This document shows, piece after piece, positions 42,545 to 51,170 of a stretch of 60,655 bases of DNA; position 1 is the first letter of the stretch; each line of letters opens with the position of its first letter. Origin of the DNA: DATLGB01 sp038232275 (GTDB lineage Bacteria > Actinomycetota > Thermoleophilia > Solirubrobacterales > Solirubrobacteraceae); NCBI GenBank assembly GCA_038232275.1, contig JBBSIC010000015.1, positions 1-60,655 of the forward strand, read 5' to 3'. The translations under genes were made by a program, and so were the position numbers. The notes below the pieces were generated by a model. That model searched no databases and had not been told where the DNA came from. It was given only the letters and a program-made list of their open reading frames with translations.

Positions 42545-43777
42545 CTACTTCAGCTCGGCAGAGGTCTTCTTGAGCAGCAGCCGGGCGATGATGAGCAGCT
42601 GGATCTGCTGGGTGCCCTCGAAGATGTCGAGGATCTTCGCGTCGCGGGCCCACTTCTCCAAGAGCTCGGTCTCGGCGTAGCCGGCCGAGCCGCACAGGGC
42701 GATGCAGCGCAGGCAGACGTCCGTGCCCATGCGGCCCGCCTTGGCCTTGGCCATGGAGGCCTGCAGCGAGTTGGGCCTGCGGTTGTCGGCCATCCAGCAC
42801 GCCTGCAGGGTCAGCAGCCGCGCGGCCTCGTAGTCGGCCTGCATGTCCAGCAACTCGGCGGCCGCGGCGGACTGGGTGGCCGCGGGCGCGTCCGGGTCGA
42901 CCTCGACGCCGGCCGCCGCGAGCACGTCGCGCGTGTGCTCGAGCGCGGCGCGCGCGACGCCGATCGCCAGGGCGGCGACCAGGGGGCGGGTGTTGTCGAA
43001 GGTCCGCATGACCCCCGCGAAGCCGCCCTTGGGCGCGATCGCGGGGTCGCCGAGCAGGTCGGCCTTCGACACGCGGCAGTCCTCGAGCGAGAACGCCGCG
43101 GTGTCGGAGGCGCGGATGCCGAGCTTGTCCTCGACGCGGATGAGCTTCATGCCCGGGTTCGAGCGCTCGACCACGAACGACTTGATCGCGGCGCGGCCCT
43201 GGCTCCGGTCCAGGGTCGCCCAGACCACGACGAGGTCGGCGCGCTCGCCGGCGGTGACGTAGATCTTCTCGCCGTTGAGCACGTACTCATCGCCGTCCAG
43301 GACGGCGGTGGTGCGGATCGCGGCGGAGTCCGAGCCCGCCTCGGGCTCGGTGATCGCCATCGCCGCCCAGCGTCCTCCGAAGCGCTCGAGCTGCGCATCG
43401 TCGGCGACGGCGCCGATCGCCGAGTTGCCCAGCCCCTGGCCCGGCATCGACAGCAGCAGCCCGACGTCGCCCCAGCACAGCTCCATGATCGACAGCGCGG
43501 ATGCGAGGTTCCCGCCGTTGCGCATGCCGTCCGGCGCGGCGCCGTTGCTCTCGGACCCGTTGCTCTTGGCCTCGCGCCCGGCCGCGGCGCCCGCGCCGCC
43601 CGCTCCACCGCCGTCGCTCATCCCCTGGATCAGGGCCGCAAGGAAGTCGAGCTCCTTGGGGTAGGTGTGCTCCTCGCGGTCGTACTTGCGCGAGACGGGG
43701 CGCAGGACGCCCTGGGCGACCTGCTGCGCCTGGGCGATCAGCGGCCTGAACTTCCTCGGGACCTCGAGGTTGATCAT
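42545..43777 (-). CDS. Acyl-CoA dehydrogenase family protein
   Basis: The 410-residue flavoprotein has the ACAD middle-domain motifs AMAITEPEAGSDSAAIRTTA and YVLNGEKIYVTAGERADL, and the catalytic Glu in DIFEGTQQIQ near the C-terminus. ATG 43777 overlaps the upstream gene stop (ATGA). A Gly/Ala/Ser/Asn-rich insert (about residues 54-88) interrupts the N-terminal helical domain, which is unusual. It should oxidise an acyl-CoA or related thioester with FAD, perhaps as a heterodimer with its partner. Confidence 0.88.
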   Translation of the reverse strand: MINLEVPRKFRPLIAQAQQVAQGVLRPVSRKYDREEHTYPKELDFLAALIQGMSDGGGAGGAGAAAGREAKSNGSESNGAAPDGMRNGGNLASALSIMELCWGDVGLLLSMPGQGLGNSAIGAVADDAQLERFGGRWAAMAITEPEAGSDSAAIRTTAVLDGDEYVLNGEKIYVTAGERADLVVVWATLDRSQGRAAIKSFVVERSNPGMKLIRVEDKLGIRASDTAAFSLEDCRVSKADLLGDPAIAPKGGFAGVMRTFDNTRPLVAALAIGVARAALEHTRDVLAAAGVEVDPDAPAATQSAAAAELLDMQADYEAARLLTLQACWMADNRRPNSLQASMAKAKAGRMGTDVCLRCIALCGSAGYAETELLEKWARDAKILDIFEGTQQIQLLIIARLLLKKTSAELK

Positions 43778-45090
43778 ACGAGCAGGCCTCCTTCCATGAC
43801 GCCGGTGGCTCGCAGGTCGCGGAACCAGCGCTCGACCGGGTACTCCTTGACGTAGCCGTGGCCGCCGAGCAGCTGGACGCCCTGCGAGCCGATGTCCACG
43901 CCCTTGGTGACGCACAGGCGGCGCGCGATCGCCGCCTCGTAGGCGAATGGCTTTCCCTGGTCGGCGAGGCTCGCGGCGCGCCAGGTGGTCAGGCGCATGC
44001 CCTCGAGCTCGATCGCGATGTCCGACACGGCGAAGGCGACGGCCTGGCGATGGCTGATCGGCTCGCCGAAGGCGCGGCGCTCGTTGACGTAGGGGATCAC
44101 GTGGTCGAGCACGGCCTGCGCGGTGCCGACGGCCAGCGCGCACCAGGCGAGCCGGGAGCGGTGGACGCATTCCGCGTAGACCGCGGGGTCGGCGTCGCCG
44201 AGCAGGGCGAGGCCGGGGAGCTCGACGTCCTCGAGGACCAGGCGCGCGGTCGCGGCGGCGCGGATGCCCATGGCGGGCTCGGCCTCGGTGAAGACGCCCT
44301 TGACGGCGGACTCGACGACGAACAGCGCGGGGCCCTGCCCCTCGAGCTGCGCGGCGACGACGAACAGCTCGGCGCGCGCGGCGGTCGGAACCAGCGCCTT
44401 GACGCCGCTGAGCACGAAGCCGCCGCCGTCCCGCCGCGCCGTCGTCTGCAGGGCGAAGGGGTCGAATAGCGGCCGCGGCTCGAGGATCGCCAGCGCGGCG
44501 GCCGGGACGTCGTCGCCGACGAAGGGCGGCAGGTAGGCGGACTGCTGGTCGGCGTCGCCCCACAGCGCGAGCGCGCTGCTGACGCCGGCCGGGGCGAGGA
44601 TGGCGGTGGCGAGGCCCATGTCGCCGTGCGCGAGCGCCTCGGCCACGAGGACGGCGGTGACCGTCGAGCGCTCCGTGACGGCGCCACCGAGCTCCTCGGG
44701 CACGCCGAGCATCGTGAGGCCGAGCTCCGCCGCCTGCCTGACGAGCGCCTCCGGCGCCTCGCAGGCCGCGTCGGCGGCCTGGGCGACCGGGCGCAGCTGC
44801 TCGCGGCCAAATTCCTTAAACGTGTCGCGCAGCATCCGCTGCTCGTCGTCGGGCAGCAGGGAGAAGACGCCGGAGCTCGCCGCCGTCGAGAGGCGAGCGG
44901 GGCGCCCGAGCCGCGCCGCCGCGGAGAAGGTCCGGCCGGCGGTGCCTGCCGCCCGGGCGCCGTTGCGGCTGGCCTGGTAGAGCAACCGCTCGGCCGGCTT
45001 GCGCAGGCCGAGACGGTCCACCAGCTCGAGACCGGCCAGGGAGTTGAGGGCCTTGAAGCCGAGGCCCATGCCGCGATCCGCCACGCTCAT
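43774..45090 (-). CDS. Acyl-CoA dehydrogenase family protein (partner)
   Basis: The 438-residue protein has an extra N-terminal segment of about 75 residues before the ACAD domain (DDEQRMLRDTFKEFGREQLR). Conserved parts include LGVPEELGGAV, LSGVKALVPTAARAELFVVA and a C-terminal QLLGGHGYVKEYPVERWFRD block. The active-site Glu could be that of TGVMEGGLL. Coupling to the next gene suggests a two-subunit enzyme, as in actinobacterial steroid or fatty-acid ACADs. The substrate is not predictable. Confidence 0.87.
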   Translation of the reverse strand: MSVADRGMGLGFKALNSLAGLELVDRLGLRKPAERLLYQASRNGARAAGTAGRTFSAAARLGRPARLSTAASSGVFSLLPDDEQRMLRDTFKEFGREQLRPVAQAADAACEAPEALVRQAAELGLTMLGVPEELGGAVTERSTVTAVLVAEALAHGDMGLATAILAPAGVSSALALWGDADQQSAYLPPFVGDDVPAAALAILEPRPLFDPFALQTTARRDGGGFVLSGVKALVPTAARAELFVVAAQLEGQGPALFVVESAVKGVFTEAEPAMGIRAAATARLVLEDVELPGLALLGDADPAVYAECVHRSRLAWCALAVGTAQAVLDHVIPYVNERRAFGEPISHRQAVAFAVSDIAIELEGMRLTTWRAASLADQGKPFAYEAAIARRLCVTKGVDIGSQGVQLLGGHGYVKEYPVERWFRDLRATGVMEGGLLV

Positions 45091-45111
45091 GCAGCGGATA
45101 TTACTCGATAG

Positions 45112-46824
45112 TCAGTTAGCGCCGGTCAGACCCGCCTGGTCGTTGAGGCCGCGGATCGCGGCTGCGAGGGCGACAGGTCCCGAGAGAACGAACGCGGCCT
45201 CGCCTGCCGCCGCGTTCTGTTCGGTGGCGAAGGTCTCCAGCATGTGATCTCGCCAGCGTGTGCCGAATGCCGTCTCGATCGCAGGATCGCCGAGTACCCC
45301 GTCGGTCAGCCATGCCCGGTACTTGGGGAGCCTGGCCACCGTTTCCGTCCATGGCCAGGAGGCGCGGTCCCTGGGACGGATCGAGCGTGACCACGCGGCG
45401 AGCCGGCGGACGCGCTGCGGAACCCCGCGACGCTGCACAGGGGCCTGCAGATCGGGCATCAGAGGACCGGCGGAACGCAGGAAGTAGCGGTGAATCCGTC
45501 CGTGAGCCGATCCTCGACCGGCAGGGCGGCCAGCCGCGCCATGACCGTGGGATCGGCGAAGGCAGCGACCGTGCTCGCGCCATGACGACCCAGCATCCCC
45601 CGCCCCCAGCGGGTGAGGCGCTGCTCGCCGTAGAGGACATCGAGCAGCGCCCACCCTTCGACGCCGGCTTCCGCGATCTCCGTGAGCATCGCGCGCACGT
45701 GGTCTCGGAGCATCGCTTGCACCTCTCCCGGCGTATCGCGCAGGGTGCGGTCAGGGCGAAACGAGGCCACGACACGATCGAGATCCGGATCTTCGTGGTT
45801 GCGTCCTATGGCTCGCCACCAGAACGCGCGACCGACCTCGCCGGCGCCACCGGTGAGAAAACAGGACATCCCGCTGGGCCACACGATCGTCCCGAATGGA
45901 GTCATCCGACCCAGACCCTCGGTCCAGCGCACCTCCGCGTCGATGTGCGCCAGGCCCGTGTCCTCGTCATGCCAGCCGGGCTCGAGCGTCTCGTGCGCGA
46001 GGCCAAGGTTGTTCGCGATGGCGCGACCGCCCTCCGCGTCGGCAGGCGCGTGGGCCCACGTGAAGGCGCGGACGTCGAGGCCGAGTCGCGCTGCGGCGAC
46101 CGCGGCGACGCGGCTGTCAAGACCCGCCGTCAGTCCGAGCCAAGGCGCGGTCTCGTGGCGCAAGCGGGCATCGAGCGAGCGCAGCAGAGCCTCCTCCGCT
46201 TCACTTGCGGCCAGGCCGGCATCGCACGTTGCCCAGCGTTCGGCCATCGGCCAGTAGCAGTGCTCGTCCGTCTCGCCCCGACCGACCTCGATGCAGGTTG
46301 CGGGCGGGACGGCTCGGACACCCCGGATCAAGCAGTGCGAGCCGCCGACGAACCCGAGCGCCAACAGCTCAGGAAGGACCGTCGCGTCGATCTCGGCCCT
46401 CCCGAGTGCCAGGTATCCGGCGGCGACGGCGTGCGTCGACCAGACTCGTCCCCAAGGCCCCGCTGCGGCGTAGAGGCTCGTCGGACCACTCGGGCCGGTG
46501 ACGATGCGGCTTCGCCCCGTCCGCCAGGCCGCAAGCAGGCCGTTGTGCATGGCGCGAAGCCTGCGGTCGTCAGCGGTCAGTAACGCGTCCGCTTGCTCGA
46601 GCCCGGCGGGGGGGCGCTCGAGCCACCATGTGCTCGTACCGGGGGGGGGGGGGACTCGACCCGATGGTGCCCGCCTCTACGAACGCGTCCTCGAACGCGT
46701 GGCGCCCGCCAGCCTCGATTCCCACTGCCGCATAGAAGCCTGCCAAGGCGTCGAGGCGCACGCGAAACCCCGTCGGGTCAAACGCGGGTCCGCGCTCCGC
46801 GAAATACAGACACCCCGAGCTCAT
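45112..46824 (-). pseudogene. Asparagine-synthetase-like protein, interrupted at a C13 tract and by a second frameshift
   Basis: The start at 46824 reads MSSGCLYFAERGPAFDPTGF. After 13 C (minus strand) the sense frame is +1, reading TSTWWLERPPAGLEQADALL and then the synthetase core with PP-loop LTAGLDSRVAA. At about 45491-45495 a lost T (LTDGFHRYFL) shifts it again to a tail ending at 45112. Repaired, it would be about 570 residues, the size of lasso-cyclase or AsnB-like proteins. The N-terminus lacks the Cys2 nucleophile of glutamine amidotransferases. No lasso-peptide genes are adjacent. Confidence 0.78.
46641..46653 (+). repeat. G13 homopolymer
   Basis: Thirteen consecutive G on the plus strand, the longest such run I see in the window. 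Twelve or fifteen would keep the asparagine-synthetase-like gene in frame across this point. Confidence 0.9.
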
Positions 46825-46874
46825 GCCCCGCCCACGCGGTGGGCTGTACCGGAATCGACGGGGCTCGAGAGCAG

Positions 46875-47951
46875 TTAGACCCTCCGCGCGCCCACGTAGT
46901 GCGACCCCCAGTAGCCCGAGAAGATGGAGTGCTCCATCACGCCGTGGGTGGTGGTGGAGATCGCGGTCGTCGCGCTGGTCGCGATTCCCACGTGCGACGC
47001 GCCGCCGCCGGCTGTGTCGAAGAACACGAGGTCGCCGGCCTGGATGCTGCGCTTCGAGACGGGCGAGCCGACCGCGTACTGGTCGTAGCTCGTGCGCGGG
47101 AGCTTCACGCCCGCCTGCCTGAAGGCCCACATCGTCAGGCCGGAGCAGTCGAAGCCGGCCTTCGTGGTGCCCGCGGAGGCGTACGGCACGCCGATCGCCG
47201 ACTGCGCGGCCGCGACGGCGCTCGACCCGGACGGTGCGGGCGTGCTCTGTGGGGCCGGCGCGGCGCTGGGATCGACGCCGAGCGCCTGCAGCAGCTCCGG
47301 ACCCGGCTGCCCGTCGACGGCCAGGCCGTGGGCGGACTGGTAGCGCTTGATCGCACGCCGGGTCTGCGGGCCGAGCTGGCCGTCGGCGGTGACGCCGAGG
47401 GCGCGCTGCAGGGCCTTGGTCGCGGCGCGATCGAGCGATGTCGCGGGCGCGGGGGCCCCCTGCTCGGTGGTCCTCGTCCGCGAGCGCTTGGTCGACGAGG
47501 AGCGCAGCTTCAGCGCGGCGGTGGTCTGCGGCCCGACGTGCCCCGTCGGCTCGATGCCGTGGTTGCGCTGGTAGCGGCGGACCGCCCGCTCGGTCTGCGG
47601 GCCGAAGATGCCGTCCGCCGCGATGCCCAGCGCGCTCTGCAGGCTGACCACGTCGGGGCCGCGCGAGCCGCGGTCGAGGTTGAGGTCGGCGGCGCGCGGG
47701 CCGGCGGCGGCGGGCTCGGCGCCGAGCCCGCCCGCGACCGCCGAGCCCGTCACGACGACGGCGGCGAGGACGCTGCCGACGCGGGCGGTGCCCAGGTCCC
47801 CGACGCGCGAGCGGCGGCAGGCGCGGCGCCGCTGCGAGCGCTGGAGGGAGTGGTCGCAGTGCTCGGGCGCCCCGAGATCACGGCGGCCGGGAGGCTCGGC
47901 CAGAACGGCCCAGGCATCGTCCACGGCGGGTATGAAGGCAGTGTTGGTCAC
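46875..47951 (-). CDS. NlpC/P60 peptidoglycan hydrolase with peptidoglycan-binding repeats
   Basis: The protein has an N-terminal cytoplasmic stretch, a membrane/signal segment (VGSVLAAVVVTGSAVAGGLG), and two PG_binding_1 domains (LQSALGIAADGIFGPQTERA and LQRALGVTADGQLGPQTRRA). A C-terminal NlpC/P60 domain follows with Cys in GFDCSGLTMWAF and His in GASHVGIATS. It cleaves peptide stems of peptidoglycan. GTG 47951 or TTG 47960 may be the start. It is preceded by a c-di-AMP riboswitch, which ties wall hydrolysis to that signal. Confidence 0.9.
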   Translation of the reverse strand: MTNTAFIPAVDDAWAVLAEPPGRRDLGAPEHCDHSLQRSQRRRACRRSRVGDLGTARVGSVLAAVVVTGSAVAGGLGAEPAAAGPRAADLNLDRGSRGPDVVSLQSALGIAADGIFGPQTERAVRRYQRNHGIEPTGHVGPQTTAALKLRSSSTKRSRTRTTEQGAPAPATSLDRAATKALQRALGVTADGQLGPQTRRAIKRYQSAHGLAVDGQPGPELLQALGVDPSAAPAPQSTPAPSGSSAVAAAQSAIGVPYASAGTTKAGFDCSGLTMWAFRQAGVKLPRTSYDQYAVGSPVSKRSIQAGDLVFFDTAGGGASHVGIATSATTAISTTTHGVMEHSIFSGYWGSHYVGARRV

Positions 47952-47992
47952 GCTCGGCAACGCGCGGTCCTCGCTTCGGTCCTCGGGGTTTT

Positions 47993-48135
47993 CCGTTTGC
48001 CTACGAGGTGAGCTGACGGGCTCGTGCCGGACGCACTACGCCACACGTGTGGCGATTCGCCCCAGGGCCGGTACAGACCGGCCCGGGTGGTTCCCCCGCT
48101 CCCGCCGTCTCAGAGACGACGGGACTCGGCTTTCG
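47993..48135 (-). promoter_or_regulatory. c-di-AMP (ydaO/yuaA-type) riboswitch
   Basis: The minus strand has the conserved blocks in order: GGGAGCGGGGGAACCA (48103-48088), GGGGCGAAT (48063-48055) and GTCAGCTCACCTCGTAGGC (48017-47999). They are separated by hairpins such as GGGCCGGT-CTGT-ACCGGCCC and GCCACACGTGTGGC. This is the ydaO signature. In actinobacteria it precedes NlpC/P60 and resuscitation-factor genes and normally switches them off when c-di-AMP is high. It ends 42 bp before GTG 47951. Confidence 0.92.
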
Positions 48136-48185
48136 GGGCAACATAACACCGAGCTCGGCGGGACGATGCGGGCATCTGCGCGAAG

Positions 48186-49007
48186 ATGTCGTTCATGCCG
48201 CGGATCGCCCTCGTCACCGGCGCCTCCGGCGGGATCGGCTCGGCCGCGGCCCGCCGCCTGTCGCGGGACGGCTTCCACGTCGTCCTGGTCGCCCGGCGGG
48301 AGGAGCGCCTCGCAGAGCTCGCGGCCGAGCTGGCAGACGCGACCGCGCTCGCGGCCGACCTCGTCGCCGACGACGCCCCCGCGCGGGTGCGCGACGCCGT
48401 GCTGGCGCAGCACGGCCGCCTGGACCTGCTCGTCAACAACGCCGGCGCCGGCTGGCGCGGGCGCTTCACCGACCAGGGCTACGCGGGCGTGAAGCGCCAC
48501 ATGGACCTCAACTTCGCCGCGCCGGTGCGCCTCACCGAGGCGCTGCTGCCGCTGCTGCGCGCCGCGGCGCCGAGCGCGATCGTCAACGTCGCGAGCGTCG
48601 CCGGGCGCATCGGGCGGCCGAACTCCGGCGCCTACTCGGCGAGCAAGTTCGCGCTTATCGGCTGGAGCGACTCGCTGGCCCTGGAGGAGCGCGCCCACGG
48701 CGTCCACGTCGGCCTCGTGCTGCCCGGCTTCGTCGCGACGGAGGGCTTCCCCCAGCGCGAGCTCGTCGACCGGGCGTTCACGCGCTGGATCGTCTCCACG
48801 CCCGACAAGGTCGCCGATGCGATCGCCGACGCGGCCGGCGGCAAGGCCGAGCGCTACGTCCCGCGGGCCTACGCGACGATTCCCGCCCTGCGCGTGCTGG
48901 CTCCGCGCCTCGTCGCGCGCGCCAGCGGGGGGAAGGCCTTCACGCCCAGCACGGCCGGCGACGCTGCGACGAGCGGTCCGGTGGACACGGACCCTCCGGC
49001 CGCCTAG
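48186..49007 (+). CDS. Short-chain dehydrogenase/reductase
   Basis: The 273-residue classical SDR has the NAD(P) motif TGASGGIGSAAARRL, a VARREERL cofactor loop favouring NADP, NNAG, the catalytic Ser in VNVASVAG and YSASK. The C-terminal 60 residues (ERYVPRAYATIPALRVLAPR) are like those of DltE/SDR-family actinobacterial proteins. A second ATG at 48195 is equally possible. The substrate is unknown. Confidence 0.88.
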   Translation: MSFMPRIALVTGASGGIGSAAARRLSRDGFHVVLVARREERLAELAAELADATALAADLVADDAPARVRDAVLAQHGRLDLLVNNAGAGWRGRFTDQGYAGVKRHMDLNFAAPVRLTEALLPLLRAAAPSAIVNVASVAGRIGRPNSGAYSASKFALIGWSDSLALEERAHGVHVGLVLPGFVATEGFPQRELVDRAFTRWIVSTPDKVADAIADAAGGKAERYVPRAYATIPALRVLAPRLVARASGGKAFTPSTAGDAATSGPVDTDPPAA

Positions 49008-49097
49008 GAGCCCACGAGAACATCCTGTCCGGCCTGATCGCCGCCGTCACGGGCACCGTGCCGATGCCGATCCGGCAGACGGGCCGCGGTTCGAGCC

Positions 49098-50072
49098 TCA
49101 TGACATCGCGGCGACCGCGCCGGCCAGCCGCGCACAGGCGTCCCACAACTCCTGACGCGTCGCGGCGGAGTCCTCGCCGGCGCCGATCAGGTAGTGCGTG
49201 GGACGTGTCCGCCGGTCGTGCCAGAAGCCGCCCGTGCTCTGCGCCGGCTCAGGCGCACCGCCGAGCCAGACGATCGTGTCCGCTCCCTGCTCCGGCGTGC
49301 GGATGATCGGCCGCGTCAACGCACGGAAGGCCGGCATCCAGTTCCGGACGCCCTTCGTGTCGGCCCAGCCCGGATGCATGGCGTGCACGACGACGCCGCT
49401 GCCCTCGAGCTTCTCGGCCCACTGCTCGGTGATCACCACCTGCTCGCGCTTGGTGCGCGCGTAGATCCTCTTGGGGCCGTACCTCGACTGCTCGGACTGC
49501 AGGTCTCCGTCGGGGATCGACTGGTAGTACATCCCACCGGAGGACACGTTGATCACGCGCGCCGGCGCGCTCAGGCGCAGGAGACCGCCGAGCTCGTCGA
49601 TCAGCACCCACGGAGCCAGCACCTGCGTCGCGAACGTGAGCTCGACCCCGTCGTCGGAGCGCTCGCGCTCGTCGGGCATCACGCCCGCGTTGTTGACCAG
49701 GACGTCGAGGCGCTCCTCGTCGGCCTGGAAACGCTCGGCGAACGCGCGCAGGGCCCGCAGGCTCGATACGTCGCAGGCCACGGGTCGGACGTCGGCGCGC
49801 GGGACGCGGCGCACAACCTCTTCCGCCGCCCCAGCGGCGCGCTCGTCGTCGCGGGCCAGCGCGCGGACGCTCGCGCCGAGCCGCGCGTAGCCCTCCGCCG
49901 CGGCCAGGCCGAGCCCGGAGGCCGCACCGGTGATGAGGACGACCTTGCCGTCCATACGGGGCGGATCGGCGGGCCAGCCGGGCAGCCGGCGGCGGAGAAG
50001 CAGCCCGACGTTTCCGTAGCCCAGGGCGACGGTGCGGTCCAGGAGCAGGTCGATCGAGAGGGCGAGGTTCAT
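49098..50072 (-). CDS. Short-chain dehydrogenase (DHRS12/retinol-dehydrogenase-like)
   Basis: The 324-residue SDR has about 40 residues before the Rossmann motif VVLITGAASGLGLAAAEGYA. ARDDER, LVNNAGVMPDERERSDDGVE and the active site VINVSSGGMYYQ with YARTKRE follow. The phrase 'PGWADTKGVRNWMPAFR.LTRPIIRT.EQGADTIVWL' is typical of DHRS12-like reductases. It would act on a lipid-like carbonyl. It is convergent with the preceding SDR, with about 90 bp between stops. Confidence 0.87.
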   Translation of the reverse strand: MNLALSIDLLLDRTVALGYGNVGLLLRRRLPGWPADPPRMDGKVVLITGAASGLGLAAAEGYARLGASVRALARDDERAAGAAEEVVRRVPRADVRPVACDVSSLRALRAFAERFQADEERLDVLVNNAGVMPDERERSDDGVELTFATQVLAPWVLIDELGGLLRLSAPARVINVSSGGMYYQSIPDGDLQSEQSRYGPKRIYARTKREQVVITEQWAEKLEGSGVVVHAMHPGWADTKGVRNWMPAFRALTRPIIRTPEQGADTIVWLGGAPEPAQSTGGFWHDRRTRPTHYLIGAGEDSAATRQELWDACARLAGAVAAMS

Positions 50073-50133
50073 GGCGATCCACTAACCGCATGACGCCGGA
50101 TCGACACCTGTCCTGGCGCACCAAGCCGAGTCG

Positions 50134-50883
50134 CTACACCAGCCGCACGATCGCGACGGCGCCGACGACGACGATGATCGCCCGCAGGGCGACGGGTGGC
50201 AGCCGGCGTCCGTAGTGCGCGCCGATCTGGCCGCCGACGACGGAGCCGGCCGCGATCAGCGCCACGGGCTCCCACGCGACGTGCGCCTCGACCACGAAGA
50301 CCGCGCCCGCCACGGCGTTGACGATCAGGGCGAGCACGTTCTTGAGAGCGTTGACGCGCTGGAGGTCCTCGGGGAGCGTGAGACCGAGGATGGAGAGCAG
50401 CAGGATCCCCTGGGCCGCGCCGAAGTAGCCGCCGTAGACGCCGGCGAGATAGACGCCGGCCGCGGTGATCGGGCCGCCGTGGGTCCGGCGATCCTCGCGG
50501 CGCGTGGTCAGGCGCGCGGAGAGCCTGGGCTGCAGCACGATGCCGACGAGCGCGATCACGATGAAGACCGGGACGATGGCCTGGAAGTAGGAGGCGGGGA
50601 GCACGAGCAGCGCGACCGCGCCCGTGATGCCGCCCAGCAGCGAGGCGCTGCCGAGGCGCACGATGCGCGGGCGCTGGCCGGCGAGCTCGCGCCGGTAGCC
50701 GATCGCTCCCGAGATCGACCCGGGGACAAGGCCGATCGTGTTCGAGACGTTCGCGGTCACGGGCGCGTAGCCGACCGAGAGCAGGATGGGGAAGGTGATC
50801 AGCGTGCCGCTGCCCACGACCGTGTTGATCGTCCCGGCCGCGACGCCCGCGAGCAGGACGGCGAGCGCCTCGAGAAGGGTCAC
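50134..50883 (-). CDS. TSUP-family transporter (TauE/SafE-like)
   Basis: The 249-residue protein has seven or eight membrane spans and the family N-terminus LAGVAAGTINTVVGSGTLIT with the paired repeat GVYLAGVYGGYFGAAQGILL. TSUP proteins move sulfite, sulfoacetate or other organosulfur anions. Nothing nearby specifies the substrate. The small ORF upstream ends 10 bp before it. Confidence 0.88.
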   Translation of the reverse strand: MTLLEALAVLLAGVAAGTINTVVGSGTLITFPILLSVGYAPVTANVSNTIGLVPGSISGAIGYRRELAGQRPRIVRLGSASLLGGITGAVALLVLPASYFQAIVPVFIVIALVGIVLQPRLSARLTTRREDRRTHGGPITAAGVYLAGVYGGYFGAAQGILLLSILGLTLPEDLQRVNALKNVLALIVNAVAGAVFVVEAHVAWEPVALIAAGSVVGGQIGAHYGRRLPPVALRAIIVVVGAVAIVRLV

Positions 50884-50893
50884 GGCCCGGCGC

Positions 50894-51022
50894 TCAAGCC
50901 AGGTGCCGCGTGATCGTCGACCGCGTCGCCGGGTCGCACATGACGACGGGGCGGCCGTCCGCCGGTCCCTGCGTGATGGCGGCGAGCCGCCCGGACGGCA
51001 GCTCGAACTCCAGCTCCTCCAT
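50894..51022 (-). CDS. Small ORF resembling the start of an alpha/beta hydrolase
   Basis: The 42-codon frame reads MEELEFELPSGRLAAITQGP and ADGRPVVMCDPATRS before stopping. It resembles the first strands of an alpha/beta hydrolase without the rest of the fold. It may be a truncated gene or a short peptide gene upstream of the transporter. Confidence 0.35.
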   Translation of the reverse strand: MEELEFELPSGRLAAITQGPADGRPVVMCDPATRSTITRHLA

Positions 51023-51170
51023 GGAGCGGGACGTTATACGCCGACGGGCCTTCCGAGGCGCTTCCCGAGGCCCTTTCGGGGCTCGGCGCGGACGTCGCGC
51101 ACCTCGAGCTGGGCGGTGCCGGAGTAGGGTCGGCCGGTGTCGTTCCGCGCCGGTCCGGCCGGCGGGGGGC

